DNA from: Desulfatiglans sp.
Lineage (GTDB): Bacteria > Desulfobacterota > DSM-4660 > Desulfatiglandales > HGW-15
Direction of reading: 5' to 3'
Length of the DNA stretch: 64,000 nt
NCBI GenBank assembly: GCA_012513605.1
Contig: JAAZBV010000130.1
Coordinates: 1-64,000 of the forward strand
Both the position numbers and the translations under genes were made by a program. This document shows positions 53,370-62,843 of the stretch, one piece after another. Position 1 is the stretch's first letter; each line of letters starts with the position of its first letter. The notes under the pieces are model-generated. The model did no database searches. It saw only the letters and a list, made by a program, of their open reading frames with translations, and was not told where the DNA came from.

Positions 53370-54302
53370 TTATCTTCCAGCAATAGTTATCCCGCATAAC
53401 CTTCCCTGCCAGGTATCCCTTTCCACCAGCCTTTTTTTGATAAGGTTAAGGTTCTCAGTCTTATAAAGTGTCCATTCCGGAGCTAGTAGGGTTTCCCTGT
53501 CCGGGTCACCTGTTAATCTCTGGATAATAAAATGGGAAGGGAGCAGCTCCAGAAAATCAATGAGACATTCAATATACTCATCCCTCTCCATGCATGAAAA
53601 CCTTCCTGCAAGATATATCTTTTCAAGCCCTGTCCCCTTTGTTACATAGAGGGAGTGTATCTTTACCCCGTGAATGGGCTGATCTGCCAGAAATCTTGCT
53701 GTCTCCAGCATCATTTCTTTTGTCTCGCCGGGGAGCCCCAGGATCACATGGGCACAGATCTTTATATCGAATTCGATGGTCAATCTTACCGCATCAATAA
53801 ATGCCGCCACATTGTGACCACGGTTTATGGCCTCAAGTGTTTTGTTATGACACGACTGGAGACCGTATTCAATCCACACAAGATGCCTGCTGCTGAATGA
53901 TTGCAGTATCTCCAATTTTTCACGGTCTATGCAGTCAGGTCTTGTGCCCACAGAGAGTCCTACAATCCCGTCAAATGATAGCGCCCTGCTGTAGAGGTCT
54001 CTTAAAACATCTCTCGGACCATTTGTATTTGTATAAGACTGAAAATAGGCAATAAATTTTTCCGCACCGTATCTCTTTTTTGCCCACTCTATACCCTCTA
54101 ATACCTGCACCTCTATTGATTTGCCATTAATGACCTTTGCCCCGCTCCCTGAACCTTTTGAATCACAGTATATGCAGCCACTGCCGGATATACCCCCATC
54201 CCTGTTCGGGCACCCAAGGCCCGCATCAATAGAGATCTTCTGCACCCTCTGGCCGAACAGTCCTTTCAGATAGCTGTTGTAATCATTATATCTGTTTATC
54301 AT
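53370..54302 (-). CDS. Radical SAM protein (TIGR01212/YhcC family)
   Basis: This 310-residue radical SAM enzyme has the family cluster motif GLGCPNRDG...GCIYCD (residues about 31-48), then YFQSYTNTNGP and VGLSVGTRPDC and LVWIEYGLQSCHNKTL. The [4Fe-4S] cluster cleaves S-adenosylmethionine. The specific reaction is unclear. AAGGTG lies close before ATG 54302, and upstream in-frame ATGs exist. Confidence 0.9.
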   Translation of the reverse strand: MINRYNDYNSYLKGLFGQRVQKISIDAGLGCPNRDGGISGSGCIYCDSKGSGSGAKVINGKSIEVQVLEGIEWAKKRYGAEKFIAYFQSYTNTNGPRDVLRDLYSRALSFDGIVGLSVGTRPDCIDREKLEILQSFSSRHLVWIEYGLQSCHNKTLEAINRGHNVAAFIDAVRLTIEFDIKICAHVILGLPGETKEMMLETARFLADQPIHGVKIHSLYVTKGTGLEKIYLAGRFSCMERDEYIECLIDFLELLPSHFIIQRLTGDPDRETLLAPEWTLYKTENLNLIKKRLVERDTWQGRLCGITIAGR

Positions 54303-54329
54303 TTTCACCTTGATTCGCACATGTAACAT

Positions 54330-54667
54330 AAAGCTCTTTTTTATATGATTCCATTATCTTTATAAAAAGGATTTCAGGATTAGTATTAAAAGTCAATCTG
54401 CTATTTTTTTATAATCGAGATGTTCTGCCTGATTAACAGGCTGATTACTCGCAAGAGAAAATAAGTATGATATAAAAATGGCACAGGTTTTGCTTTTATT
54501 CAGGGTGTGATAGGTATGAATAAATAATGCAACCTGAATAACTTTGATAAATTGGTCTTGTTTCTGTTTATTTTATTTATTCATATGAAGCAAAAGGCCC
54601 GGATATCCGGGAATCTTTTGATAGGCTATAAAAATAGCCAAAAAATTGACGATGTACAGGGAAGAGT
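54330..54667. other. Intergenic region upstream of motB-like genes
   Basis: No gene seen in 338 AT-rich bases between the divergent radical SAM and MotB-like genes. It presumably holds the promoters of both. No clear site was picked. Confidence 0.4.
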
Positions 54668-55447
54668 ATGGTTATAAAAAAGAAGATCAATTATAAACTT
54701 GATTCAAACGCATGGATGTCAACCTACACCGATCTCATGACCCTGTTATTGACCTTTTTTGTACTTTTGCTCAGCCTTTCTACCGTTGATAAAACCAAAA
54801 AGCTCCGCGCCCTGAATTCACTTGTAGGGGCCTTTGGTTTTAAGCCAGGAGGGCAGTCAGTACTGGGAGAGCAGAAAGGGATTAATATAACTACAGGCGC
54901 GGCGCCTATTACCCCGGAGGAAGTACAGTTTGAAAGACTTCGTAATATAACGCTCAAGCATGGACTTAAATCTGAGCTGACCATGAGCCAGCAGCTTGAA
55001 CGTACAATAATCACTATTAAGGATAATGTAATCTTCGGGCATAAATCATCCGTACTGTTAGCTGAAAAGTCAGGCTTTCTTTCCGATCTTGCAGATGTGT
55101 TAAAGGAGGGCCATCAGATGATAGAGCTCCGCGGATACTGTGATTCTTCAGAATCTATTATGGAAAAAGACCCATACAAGGAATCAATGTTTTTGTCATC
55201 AAAAAGGGCAATAGCCATGTTTGATTTCTTTGTGGAAAAAGGGCTTTCCCCCGGGGATATTGTCGCACACGGGTTCGGGCAGAATTATATGGGTGCATCA
55301 AAAAAGGGAAAAGAATCATATCTGAACCGGCAGGTTGAGATCATCCTGGATTACAGAGAGAAGGTGCCATTCAGATTGAGAAATCAAGGTGGTAAAAAGG
55401 ATTTTCTTGATTTCAAGGGCTTCTTTTTCAGGCAGAGAGGGGTATAA
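54668..55447 (+). CDS. MotB/OmpA-family protein 1
   Basis: This 259-residue protein has the MotB-type membrane helix with its proton-path Asp (TYTDLMTLLLTFFVLLLSLS, about 20-40), a linker, and an OmpA-like peptidoglycan-binding domain (about 110-245, with LRGYCDSSES and AHGFGQNYM). The OmpA domain is diverged and lacks a clean NRRVE ending (it reads LNRQVEIIL). No motA gene is adjacent. It is tandem with a second MotB-like gene. Confidence 0.82.
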   Translation: MVIKKKINYKLDSNAWMSTYTDLMTLLLTFFVLLLSLSTVDKTKKLRALNSLVGAFGFKPGGQSVLGEQKGINITTGAAPITPEEVQFERLRNITLKHGLKSELTMSQQLERTIITIKDNVIFGHKSSVLLAEKSGFLSDLADVLKEGHQMIELRGYCDSSESIMEKDPYKESMFLSSKRAIAMFDFFVEKGLSPGDIVAHGFGQNYMGASKKGKESYLNRQVEIILDYREKVPFRLRNQGGKKDFLDFKGFFFRQRGV

Positions 55448-56185
55448 ATGGCTGAAGACAAGGTCATAATTGAAGAGGTAAAGATGGGTGCAATACCGGC
55501 CTGGATGGTGACTTTTTCAGACCTGACAACCCTTCTTCTCACCTTTTTTGTGCTTCTCCTCTCCATGTCCTCCATGGATGACAGATCATTGAAAAGCCTT
55601 TTTACAAATTTTACCAGCGCAAGCGGCATCTTGAATTTCAAGGAGCTTGGAGAGATATACAGGCCAAAGGATGTAATGATAGATGGCATATATGACAGGC
55701 TCAAAGATGCCATGGTTATCAAACGTTCGGATGACCCGGTTGATATCCCTGCTGATACCGATGAGATATTCATGACAGAATCAGGCGGCCAGGTGGTATT
55801 GCAGAATATTGAAGGCGGTTTCAAGCTGGTATTCGGTCACAAGATCATGTTTGAAAGTGGAAAGGCCGAGATAAAAGATGAGGTGAAGCCAATCCTCAAT
55901 GAGGTGGCAAAATTTATAAAGGCATCCTATTTTCAGATATATATTGATGGCCACACCGATCCCCTGCCCATTAACAATGAGGATTTTCCATCCAATACCA
56001 TCCTTTCGCTGATCAGGGCCTATAATGTGATGAAATATCTTATCGACGAGGGCGGTGTAAACCCGGATACCCTTGCATTAGGCGGGTATGGTGAAAAGCA
56101 TCCAATTGATAGCAATGATACCCCGTCGGGGAGAGACCGGAACCGGCGGGTTGAGATGATCTTTAAAAGCAAGACCTACTTCTGA
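55448..56185 (+). CDS. MotB/OmpA-family protein 2
   Basis: This 245-residue MotB-like protein has WMVTFSDLTTLLLTFFVLLL, with Asp in the membrane helix, and a more typical OmpA domain (FESGKAEIKDEVKPIL, IDGHTDPLP, GRDRNRRVEMIF). It starts one base after its neighbour and probably pairs with it in a stator-like complex. Its end overlaps the end of der by 10 bases on the opposite strand. Confidence 0.87.
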   Translation: MAEDKVIIEEVKMGAIPAWMVTFSDLTTLLLTFFVLLLSMSSMDDRSLKSLFTNFTSASGILNFKELGEIYRPKDVMIDGIYDRLKDAMVIKRSDDPVDIPADTDEIFMTESGGQVVLQNIEGGFKLVFGHKIMFESGKAEIKDEVKPILNEVAKFIKASYFQIYIDGHTDPLPINNEDFPSNTILSLIRAYNVMKYLIDEGGVNPDTLALGGYGEKHPIDSNDTPSGRDRNRRVEMIFKSKTYF

Positions 56186-57498
56186 TTTCTTTTTCTCTCT
56201 CTGAAAATCACCCTTACGGGTACATTGTCCAGTCCAAGGGTGCTCCTTATCTGGTTTACGATAAACCTTTCGTATGAAAAATGTACAGCCTTCGGGTGGT
56301 TTACAAAAAGCACAAAGGTAGGAGGCCTGGTTCCTGTCTGGGTCGCATAAAAAAATTTAAGGCGTGTCCTTCCGACAAGGGGCGGGGGCCTTTTGAAGAT
56401 CATCTCCTCCACCAGTTTATTCACATCACCTGTACTTATCCTCATGTCAAACTGTTCAAACACTGCATCTATTTTTTCAAATATTTTGTTAACCCGTTCG
56501 CCGGTGAGTGCGGACATGTTGATGCGTGGTGCATATGAGACAAACTGGAGTTGTCTGTCTATATCAAGGCCAAGCTGTTTTATGCGTTCGGGCTCCTTTT
56601 TTACAAGGTCCCACTTATTGACAGCAAGAATAACCCCGCGCATACGGTCAAGGGCATATCCGCATATCCTGGCATCCTGTTCAGATACACCCTCATTTGC
56701 GTCAATCATGATAATGGCAATATGACACCTTTCAATGGCGCGAATAGCCTTTATCATGGAAAATTTATCTATCTTGTCACTGACCCTGCTCTTTCTTCTT
56801 ATACCTGCGGTATCTATCAGAAGATACTCCTGTTCGCCCCTGTTAATCCTGATATCAACAGAATCCCTTGTTGTGCCGGGTATTTCACTGACAAGCATCC
56901 TCTCATGACCCAGTATCCTGTTAATGAGGGAGGATTTACCCGCATTTGGCCTTCCGATAATGGCTACACGTATCTGGCGCTGATCTTCTACCGGTTCAGC
57001 ATCATCAGGGACAGAGCCTGCTATATCATCCATAAGCGTTCTTAAGCCATAGCCGTGGGCAGATGAAAGGGGATAAATGGTCTCTACCCCAAGGCTGTAA
57101 AAGTCATGAATCAGGGTCTCCTTTTCAGGGCTGTCTATCTTGTTTACCACAGTATATGTCTTTTTATCGTACCGCCTCAGGATATTTGCAACCTCTTCAT
57201 CAGCAGGCACAAGCCCGCTTCTGCCATCCATCATAAAGAGTATCTGGTCAGCCTCTTCGATTGCCTTTATTACCTGCTGCCTGACCTGTTCTGAAAAAGG
57301 TCCGTCATCCTTTTCATCAAACCCGCCTGTATCAACGATGATGAATGATTTGCCTTCCCAGTTGACAGTGGCATAGTTGCGATCCCTGGTAACCCCCGGC
57401 TGATCATCCACAATAGAGTCCATAGACCTTGAAAGGCGATTGAAAAGGGTGGACTTGCCTACATTAGGGCGTCCGACTATGGCTATTATTGAAGTCAT
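56176..57498 (-). CDS. der: Ribosome-assembly GTPase Der (EngA)
   Basis: This 440-residue protein has two GTPase domains. The first has GRPNVGKSTLFNRLSR with DTGGFD and NKID, the second GRPNAGKSSLINRILG with DTAGIRRKSRV and NKWD. The C-terminal KH-like domain contains RPPPLVGRTRLKFFYATQTG. It acts in large-subunit assembly and is essential in most bacteria. Length is normal. Confidence 0.97.
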   Translation of the reverse strand: MTSIIAIVGRPNVGKSTLFNRLSRSMDSIVDDQPGVTRDRNYATVNWEGKSFIIVDTGGFDEKDDGPFSEQVRQQVIKAIEEADQILFMMDGRSGLVPADEEVANILRRYDKKTYTVVNKIDSPEKETLIHDFYSLGVETIYPLSSAHGYGLRTLMDDIAGSVPDDAEPVEDQRQIRVAIIGRPNAGKSSLINRILGHERMLVSEIPGTTRDSVDIRINRGEQEYLLIDTAGIRRKSRVSDKIDKFSMIKAIRAIERCHIAIIMIDANEGVSEQDARICGYALDRMRGVILAVNKWDLVKKEPERIKQLGLDIDRQLQFVSYAPRINMSALTGERVNKIFEKIDAVFEQFDMRISTGDVNKLVEEMIFKRPPPLVGRTRLKFFYATQTGTRPPTFVLFVNHPKAVHFSYERFIVNQIRSTLGLDNVPVRVIFRERKRNQK

Positions 57499-57569
57499 GA
57501 TTACCTATAGATTAAAAATACTCTATTTTAAATTTTCTGTACGACTGGAGGCGCCGCCTGATAAATGGA

Positions 57570-57947
57570 TCAGGCACAGGCGGCAAGATTGTCACATATT
57601 GTTTGGTTCAGGTCCATAAGTTTAACAGGCTTTCTTAAAAGCCTCAGGGCCAGCCCTTCATTTATGGTCTTTTTTGCCCTGATATCTCCGGGATTTCCTG
57701 TAAGCACAAGTATCCTTGCATCAGGGTCAATAGACTTGATTTTAGAGGACGATTCATAACCATCCATTACCGGCATTTCTACATCCATCACAACAATATC
57801 AGGAGAAAAGGACTTGTATTTTTCAACCGCCTCTTTCCCGTTAAAAGCCCTTTCCACAACAAAACCCCCAACAAGGTTAAGGGACTCCATTATGAGTTCG
57901 GAAAGGGTTTTTTCATCATCAACTAGTAATACTTTTTTCGGTAACAT
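57570..57947 (-). CDS. Single-domain (CheY-like) response regulator
   Basis: This 125-residue receiver domain has VLLVDDEKTLS with the acidic pair, the phosphorylation Asp in DIVVMDVEMPVMDGYE, and LVLTGNPGD and LLRKPVKLMDL with the conserved Thr and Lys. It has no output domain. Its kinase is not adjacent. It may act on motility, given the MotB-like genes nearby, but this is only a guess. Confidence 0.9.
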   Translation of the reverse strand: MLPKKVLLVDDEKTLSELIMESLNLVGGFVVERAFNGKEAVEKYKSFSPDIVVMDVEMPVMDGYESSSKIKSIDPDARILVLTGNPGDIRAKKTINEGLALRLLRKPVKLMDLNQTICDNLAACA

Positions 57948-58239
57948 TTTCTTTTTATCCTCTTCAAATTTCCCGAAATGATATTTTTTACAGACTCCTA
58001 TGTCAATAAAAAACTACAATATCTTGTATTTAACAAAATCAAGATAATACATATTGTATTTTTGACAATGGTCAGCATTCATTTTTACTTGAATTTCAGG
58101 CGGATATATAGACTTTTAACAATTCAACATCCATGAACCATATCTTTCCATTTTTTTGTCTTGACTAAAAAAGATAATGTGGTTAGTTATTTTTTTCATT
58201 TTTACTTACTATAACCTTCATAATTAAGATTCGGGCATT

Positions 58240-59820
58240 ATGGACACCAAATATATAGTTGTTACGGGCGGGGTTTTGTCAGGGCTGGGAAAGGGGATCG
58301 CTGCCGCATCAATCGGCCACCTTCTTTCATCAAAATTAAAGATAATCCCCATAAAGTGCGACGGGTATCTCAATGTAGACCCTGGCACTATGAACCCCTA
58401 TGAACATGGCGAGGTCTTTGTCCTGGATGATGGCGGAGAGGTGGATATGGACTTCGGCCATTATGAACGATTCCTGGGCACCACCTGCAAATCAAACTGG
58501 AACCTGACCATGGGCAAGGTCTTTGACATGGTAAGGAAGAAGGAGAGAAAGGGAGATTACCTGGGGAAGACCGTCCAGTACATCCCCCATGTTACAGATG
58601 TGATCAAGAATCATATATTCACGATAGCAAAGGATGAGGCGGCTGACCTGGTTATCATTGAGATAGGCGGCACGGTCGGTGACATAGAGAATGAGCTTTT
58701 CCTCGAGGCCATGAGGCAACTGAAGGAGGATGCGGGCAGGGGAAATACAGTCTATGTACACCTTACCTATGTGCCGATACCATATGGCGTAAATGAGCAG
58801 AAATCAAAACCAACACAGCAGAGCGTCAATCTCCTGAAGCAGCGGGGCATATTCCCTGACATAATAATAGGCAGGTGCACCGAATATCTTACAAAAGATA
58901 TAAAGGCAAAGATCTCCAGCTTCTGTGATGTTGACCCTGAGGCTGTTATAACCGGTCTGGATGTGGATGATATCTATAAAATACCCCTTGTATTTGAAGA
59001 GGAGGGGCTTCCCGGCATACTACACAAGAAACTAAATATCTACAGCCCCCCTGATCTGAGAAAGTGGCGGCAGCTTGTCAACAATATCAAGGCCCCGAAA
59101 AAGGAAATAACCGTGGCCATGTGCGGCAAGTACACAAAGCTTGAAGACTCATATGCCTCGATTATTGAATCCTTTAATCACTGCTCCGCACACCTTGAGT
59201 GTAAAATCAATATCAGGTGGATTGAAACAACTGAGCTTTCAAACACCTCATTTATGAATGAGGTGGATGGCATTGTTGTGCCAGGGGGATTTGGTTCACG
59301 AGGTGTGGAAGGCAAGATAGAGACAATAAGAGTGGCCCGCGAGAAGAATATCCCCTTCCTTGGCCTTTGCCTGGGGCTGCACATGGCAATCATAGAGTTT
59401 TCAAGGAATGTGTGTGGCCTTACCGGGGCAAACTCCACTGAGATGGATATTAAAACACCCCATCCGGTAATAGACATACTGCCTGAACAGAAAGATATCA
59501 CAGAAAAGGGCGGCACCATGAGGCTTGGCGCCTATACCGCGATACTCAAAGAGGGGACATTGACAAAGGCCCTGTATGGTAAAGATGAGGCATCAGAGAG
59601 GCATAGACACAGGTACGAGGTCAACCCTGAGTACCACGAGATACTCACAAAGAACGGCATGGTCTTTTCAGGGACATCTCAGGATGGCAGGCTTGTAGAG
59701 TTTATAGAACTGGAGGGGCATAAGTATTTTGTTGCAACCCAGGCTCACCCTGAACTCAAATCCAGGATGGAGACGCCCGCGCCCCTGTTTTACGGCTTTG
59801 TAAAGGCCTGTCTCGAATGA
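58240..59820 (+). CDS. pyrG: CTP synthase
   Basis: This 526-residue enzyme makes CTP from UTP, ATP and glutamine. The synthetase domain starts YIVVTGGVLSGLGKGIAAAS and has CDGYLNVDPGTMNPYEHGEV. The glutaminase domain has GGFGSRGVEGK, the nucleophile in LGLCLGLHMAIIEF and the His-Pro-Glu near the end (AHPEL). Length is close to the family norm. It begins a short pyrimidine group with pyrE. Confidence 0.97.
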   Translation: MDTKYIVVTGGVLSGLGKGIAAASIGHLLSSKLKIIPIKCDGYLNVDPGTMNPYEHGEVFVLDDGGEVDMDFGHYERFLGTTCKSNWNLTMGKVFDMVRKKERKGDYLGKTVQYIPHVTDVIKNHIFTIAKDEAADLVIIEIGGTVGDIENELFLEAMRQLKEDAGRGNTVYVHLTYVPIPYGVNEQKSKPTQQSVNLLKQRGIFPDIIIGRCTEYLTKDIKAKISSFCDVDPEAVITGLDVDDIYKIPLVFEEEGLPGILHKKLNIYSPPDLRKWRQLVNNIKAPKKEITVAMCGKYTKLEDSYASIIESFNHCSAHLECKINIRWIETTELSNTSFMNEVDGIVVPGGFGSRGVEGKIETIRVAREKNIPFLGLCLGLHMAIIEFSRNVCGLTGANSTEMDIKTPHPVIDILPEQKDITEKGGTMRLGAYTAILKEGTLTKALYGKDEASERHRHRYEVNPEYHEILTKNGMVFSGTSQDGRLVEFIELEGHKYFVATQAHPELKSRMETPAPLFYGFVKACLE

Positions 59821-59833
59821 AAAAGGTATATCA

Positions 59834-60187
59834 ATGAGTAGATACAGGGTCGTATTTACAGGTCTGACACGCACAGAGGAGTATTTTAAGGGTCATATCG
59901 CAAGATTTGGGATAACCCCCGGTGACACAGAGACCATGATTAAAAAGGCGCCTGTTGTCTTAAAGGAGGCTGACTCCCTTGAATTTATCAGGAAATACGC
60001 CAGGACGATTATGCAGGCAGGAGGGGATGTCTATATCCAGACCTGTAAAGAGAGGTGCATGAGTAAAAACCTCTCCGGGTGCGTGGCGGGCATGGAGAGC
60101 TTCACACAGTGTACCCGGTGCGGCCACAGGCAGCAGAAGAAGGTGAAATGCGAAAGATGCGGTTTTATATTGAAACAGCATAAATAA
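59834..60187 (+). CDS. L7/L12-CTD-like domain plus zinc ribbon protein
   Basis: This is a 117-residue protein. Residues about 25-70 (MIKKAPVVLKEADSLEFIRK, followed by QAGGDVYIQ) resemble the C-terminal domain of ribosomal protein L7/L12. The tail has a zinc ribbon, CTRCGHRQQKKVKCERCGF, and two more Cys in CKERCMSKNLSGC. It lies 13 nt after pyrG and before pyrE. Function is unknown; a link to the ribosome or RNA is only suggested by fold resemblance. Confidence 0.6.
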   Translation: MSRYRVVFTGLTRTEEYFKGHIARFGITPGDTETMIKKAPVVLKEADSLEFIRKYARTIMQAGGDVYIQTCKERCMSKNLSGCVAGMESFTQCTRCGHRQQKKVKCERCGFILKQHK

Positions 60188-60270
60188 TTTAAAAGGTATT
60201 CCGGCCATGATTTGTGCTTCTTTTTACATCAGACCGGACATAAGAAACTTAATTTTCAAGGTGAAAAGAT

Positions 60271-61026
60271 ATGGAAGAATATAAACAGAGGCTCGCAAGG
60301 CTGCTTGCACAGACAGGCGCACTTTTCTTTGATGATAACCTTATCCTTAAAGACACAAGGCCCACCCCCTATTTTGTAAATTTCGGGATGTTCAGGACAG
60401 GTAAGCTTGTAAGAGAGTTAGGCTCCCTCTTCAGCGATATGATCATGGGGACAGGCCTTATCTCAAAAACAGATATAATACTGGGGCCATCATATAAGGG
60501 CAGTGCCATTGCCCTGGCAACCGCCATAGGCCTCTATGAAAAATACGGCCATGATCTCTTATTTGAATATGACAGAAAAGAGGCTAAAAAACATGGCGAA
60601 GGCAGCTCATCAAACAGCCTGCTTGTAAACCGCACCCTGTTTGACGGGTGCAGGATCTTTATTGTTGACGATGTTACCACAACAATGGGCACAAAATATG
60701 AACTCATAGAGAGCCTTAATAATGAGGCTGCTTCACAGGGGATAAAGATTATTATTTCAGGTATTGGCATTGCTGTGGACAGGGAGCAGAGCACAGCGGT
60801 ATATGACAGCCAGGGCAAATATATCCCTGATGTAAAGGGCGAAAACACCATTAAAACATTCACCTTGAAAACCGGCATCCCAGTCTTTTCTATCGCAGGG
60901 ATAAAGGAGATGATTAAATACCTTTATGAAGAAAAGGTCCCGGTCATGATTTGCGGAAAGAGGAGACACATCGATGACAATACAAAGGATCTTTTTGACA
61001 GGTACATAAAGACCTACGGGAATTAA
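60271..61026 (+). CDS. pyrE: Orotate phosphoribosyltransferase
   Basis: This 251-residue phosphoribosyltransferase has the PRPP motif IFIVDDVTTTMGTK (about 130-143), an N-terminal FFDDNLILKDTRPTPYFVNFG (partial) and ILGPSYKGSAIALATAIGL, all PyrE-like. It makes OMP from orotate. It is longer than the usual 210 residues through a C-terminal insert and tail. It converges with the next gene and overlaps it by four bases. Confidence 0.88.
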   Translation: MEEYKQRLARLLAQTGALFFDDNLILKDTRPTPYFVNFGMFRTGKLVRELGSLFSDMIMGTGLISKTDIILGPSYKGSAIALATAIGLYEKYGHDLLFEYDRKEAKKHGEGSSSNSLLVNRTLFDGCRIFIVDDVTTTMGTKYELIESLNNEAASQGIKIIISGIGIAVDREQSTAVYDSQGKYIPDVKGENTIKTFTLKTGIPVFSIAGIKEMIKYLYEEKVPVMICGKRRHIDDNTKDLFDRYIKTYGN

Positions 61027-61292
61027 ACCTGTTTTTTCGCTGCCTCTATAAGCTCAAGGAGAGACTGTACCTTTGTGGGTCTTTGCCTTTCAAAGGCATT
61101 TTCCCACTCCTTTTCTGAGAGTAACCCTCTTAAATACTCTTCAACTGGAAAATATTGAAACCAGCAGTCAAGGGCCTTGAAACAGGGCAGCCCCTTGTTT
61201 TCCATGCGACAGTATGAGAAGGTGACTGCATGCCCGAGCTTAGGGCAGCGGATCTGATACGCATCAAAACGGATATTGTTTTCGTCTGACAT
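61023..61292 (-). CDS. Conserved cysteine-containing hypothetical protein
   Basis: This 89-residue protein has RCPKLGHAVTFSYCRMEN and LPCFKALDCWF, a spacing of four cysteines that could bind metal. I believe similar proteins occur in other Desulfobacterota, without a known function. Confidence 0.65.
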   Translation of the reverse strand: MSDENNIRFDAYQIRCPKLGHAVTFSYCRMENKGLPCFKALDCWFQYFPVEEYLRGLLSEKEWENAFERQRPTKVQSLLELIEAAKKQV

Positions 61293-61310
61293 ACTTACCT
61301 TCCGGAAAAA

Positions 61311-61347
61311 TAAAAACCCCCGCAGGGAATTGGGCCTGAGGGGGTTT
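61311..61347 (-). terminator. Intrinsic terminator of the HU gene
   Basis: On the - strand AAACCCCC pairs with GGGGGTTT, with an internal loop, and is followed by a T-rich run (TTTTTATTTTT). It lies just after the HU gene and before the small Cys protein gene. Confidence 0.8.
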
Positions 61348-61372
61348 CGGCGTGTAAATAGAAGAAATATTT

Positions 61373-61642
61373 TTAATTTACAGCGTCTTTAAGACTTTTA
61401 CCGGCAACAAACTTTGGCACCTTTTTGGCTTTGATTTTGATTGCTTCGCCGGTCTGTGGGTTTCTACCCGTCCTTGCTTTCCTCTTGTCTACCTTGAATG
61501 TACCGAACCCCACCAGTGTGACTGTCTCTTTTTTCTTAAGAGCCTTTGATATTGAATCAAATACACAGTCAACTGCCGCAGTGGCCTCTTTCTTTGTAGC
61601 CACTACCTTTGCTACCTCGTTAATCAGATCACCCTTATTCAT
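61373..61642 (-). CDS. HU-family DNA-binding protein
   Basis: This 89-residue HU protein has the dimer helices, GFGTFKVDKRKARTGRNPQTG with the arm including the DNA-intercalating Pro, and IKAKKVPKFVAGKSLKDAVN. It is lysine-rich and bends DNA. AGGAGG precedes its start. It is a plausible but untested substrate type for the SET protein at 24849. Confidence 0.95.
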   Translation of the reverse strand: MNKGDLINEVAKVVATKKEATAAVDCVFDSISKALKKKETVTLVGFGTFKVDKRKARTGRNPQTGEAIKIKAKKVPKFVAGKSLKDAVN

Positions 61643-61958
61643 TGTTTCCTCCTTTCAAAAATGGTATGAAATAAAAATCGAAAGTATGAGGACAATAAAG
61701 CAATGAAACATAAATATCAAGCATAAAATACAGCGTTGATCATTTTTTCCACGCTATTCTTCATTCTTGGCCCCATACAACCTCAAAACACTGCCATGAG
61801 TTGAATGTTACGGCCTTGTAACAATAAGACCTTTACTAGGGTTCCCCACCATGACTTCTGTTGACTGCATTGCCCCGGCTGTGTTATGTGCCTTCAGTAG
61901 TATCTTTTATGCCATGAAGAGCATAGACCTGATTAACAAACCTTCTGATGGTAAAGAC

Positions 61959-62771
61959 ATGGACAAAAAAATTGCAGCACAAAAAAAGAATACCCTTATT
62001 AGCCACCTTAAACGCCTGCCATCTCTCATGATCGCATTTTCAGGCGGGGTTGACAGCACCTTCCTTCTTGCGGTTGCAGCAGAGGCGCTTGGCGAAAGGG
62101 TATTGGCCGTTACAGCAACATCAAATGTTCACCCGATAACTGACATCAGGAATGCGAAGGAATTCACTTCATTGAAGGGGATAAGGCACATCATGTATGA
62201 GTCAGATGAAAAAAATATCCCCGAATTCAGGGCAAACCTGCCTGATCGCTGTTACCACTGCAAAAAGGCTATCTGCAACAAACTGAAAGAGATCGCAAAA
62301 GCACATGGCATCACACATATTGCCCACGCGATTAATACTGATGACCTTTCCGATTACAGACCGGGGATAAAGGCGGCACAAGAGATGGGCCTTATTGCCC
62401 CCCTTGTTGATGCTGAATTGACCAAGGAGGAGATACGCTTCCTGTCAAAGGAGATGTGTCTTAAAACATGGGACATGCCTTCAATGGCATGCCTTGCCTC
62501 ACGCATACCTTATGGGGAGTCAATCACCGATGAAAAGATATCCATGGTACAAAGGGCTGAGGATATACTGGCTGAGGCAGGTCTGAAACAATACAGGGTC
62601 AGGTATCACGGCACAGTGGCCAGGATAGAGGCAGGTACAGATGATTTTTCCATGTTTTCCAACCAGCAATTCAGGGAAAAGATCATAAAGGATTTTAAAT
62701 CAATCGGGTTCCTGCATATTGCCCTTGATCTTGAAGGATACAGATCAGGGAGCATGAACAGGGGGCTGTAA
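61959..62771 (+). CDS. larE: LarE-type ATP-dependent sulfur transferase
   Basis: This 270-residue PP-loop protein has MIAFSGGVDSTFLLAVA, DRCYHCKKAICNKL with the sulfur-donating Cys region, and MACLASRIPYGESIT. LarE gives up its own cysteine sulfur to the nickel-pincer cofactor of lactate racemase. ATG 61959 yields the usual length. The in-frame start at 61851 would add an atypical tail. larA, larB and larC are not in the window. Confidence 0.88.
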   Translation: MDKKIAAQKKNTLISHLKRLPSLMIAFSGGVDSTFLLAVAAEALGERVLAVTATSNVHPITDIRNAKEFTSLKGIRHIMYESDEKNIPEFRANLPDRCYHCKKAICNKLKEIAKAHGITHIAHAINTDDLSDYRPGIKAAQEMGLIAPLVDAELTKEEIRFLSKEMCLKTWDMPSMACLASRIPYGESITDEKISMVQRAEDILAEAGLKQYRVRYHGTVARIEAGTDDFSMFSNQQFREKIIKDFKSIGFLHIALDLEGYRSGSMNRGL

Positions 62772-62843
62772 CAGGCTTGGCAAGGGTATCAAACAACCAC
62801 AGGATAAAGATGAATTACACATTTGGAACAGTAACAGGTTACA

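Noticed and set aside
58161-58189. Promoter TTGACT-17-TAGTTA upstream of pyrG
   Set aside because: The -35 is good, but the -10 matches the consensus poorly in an AT-rich stretch where such matches are expected by chance.
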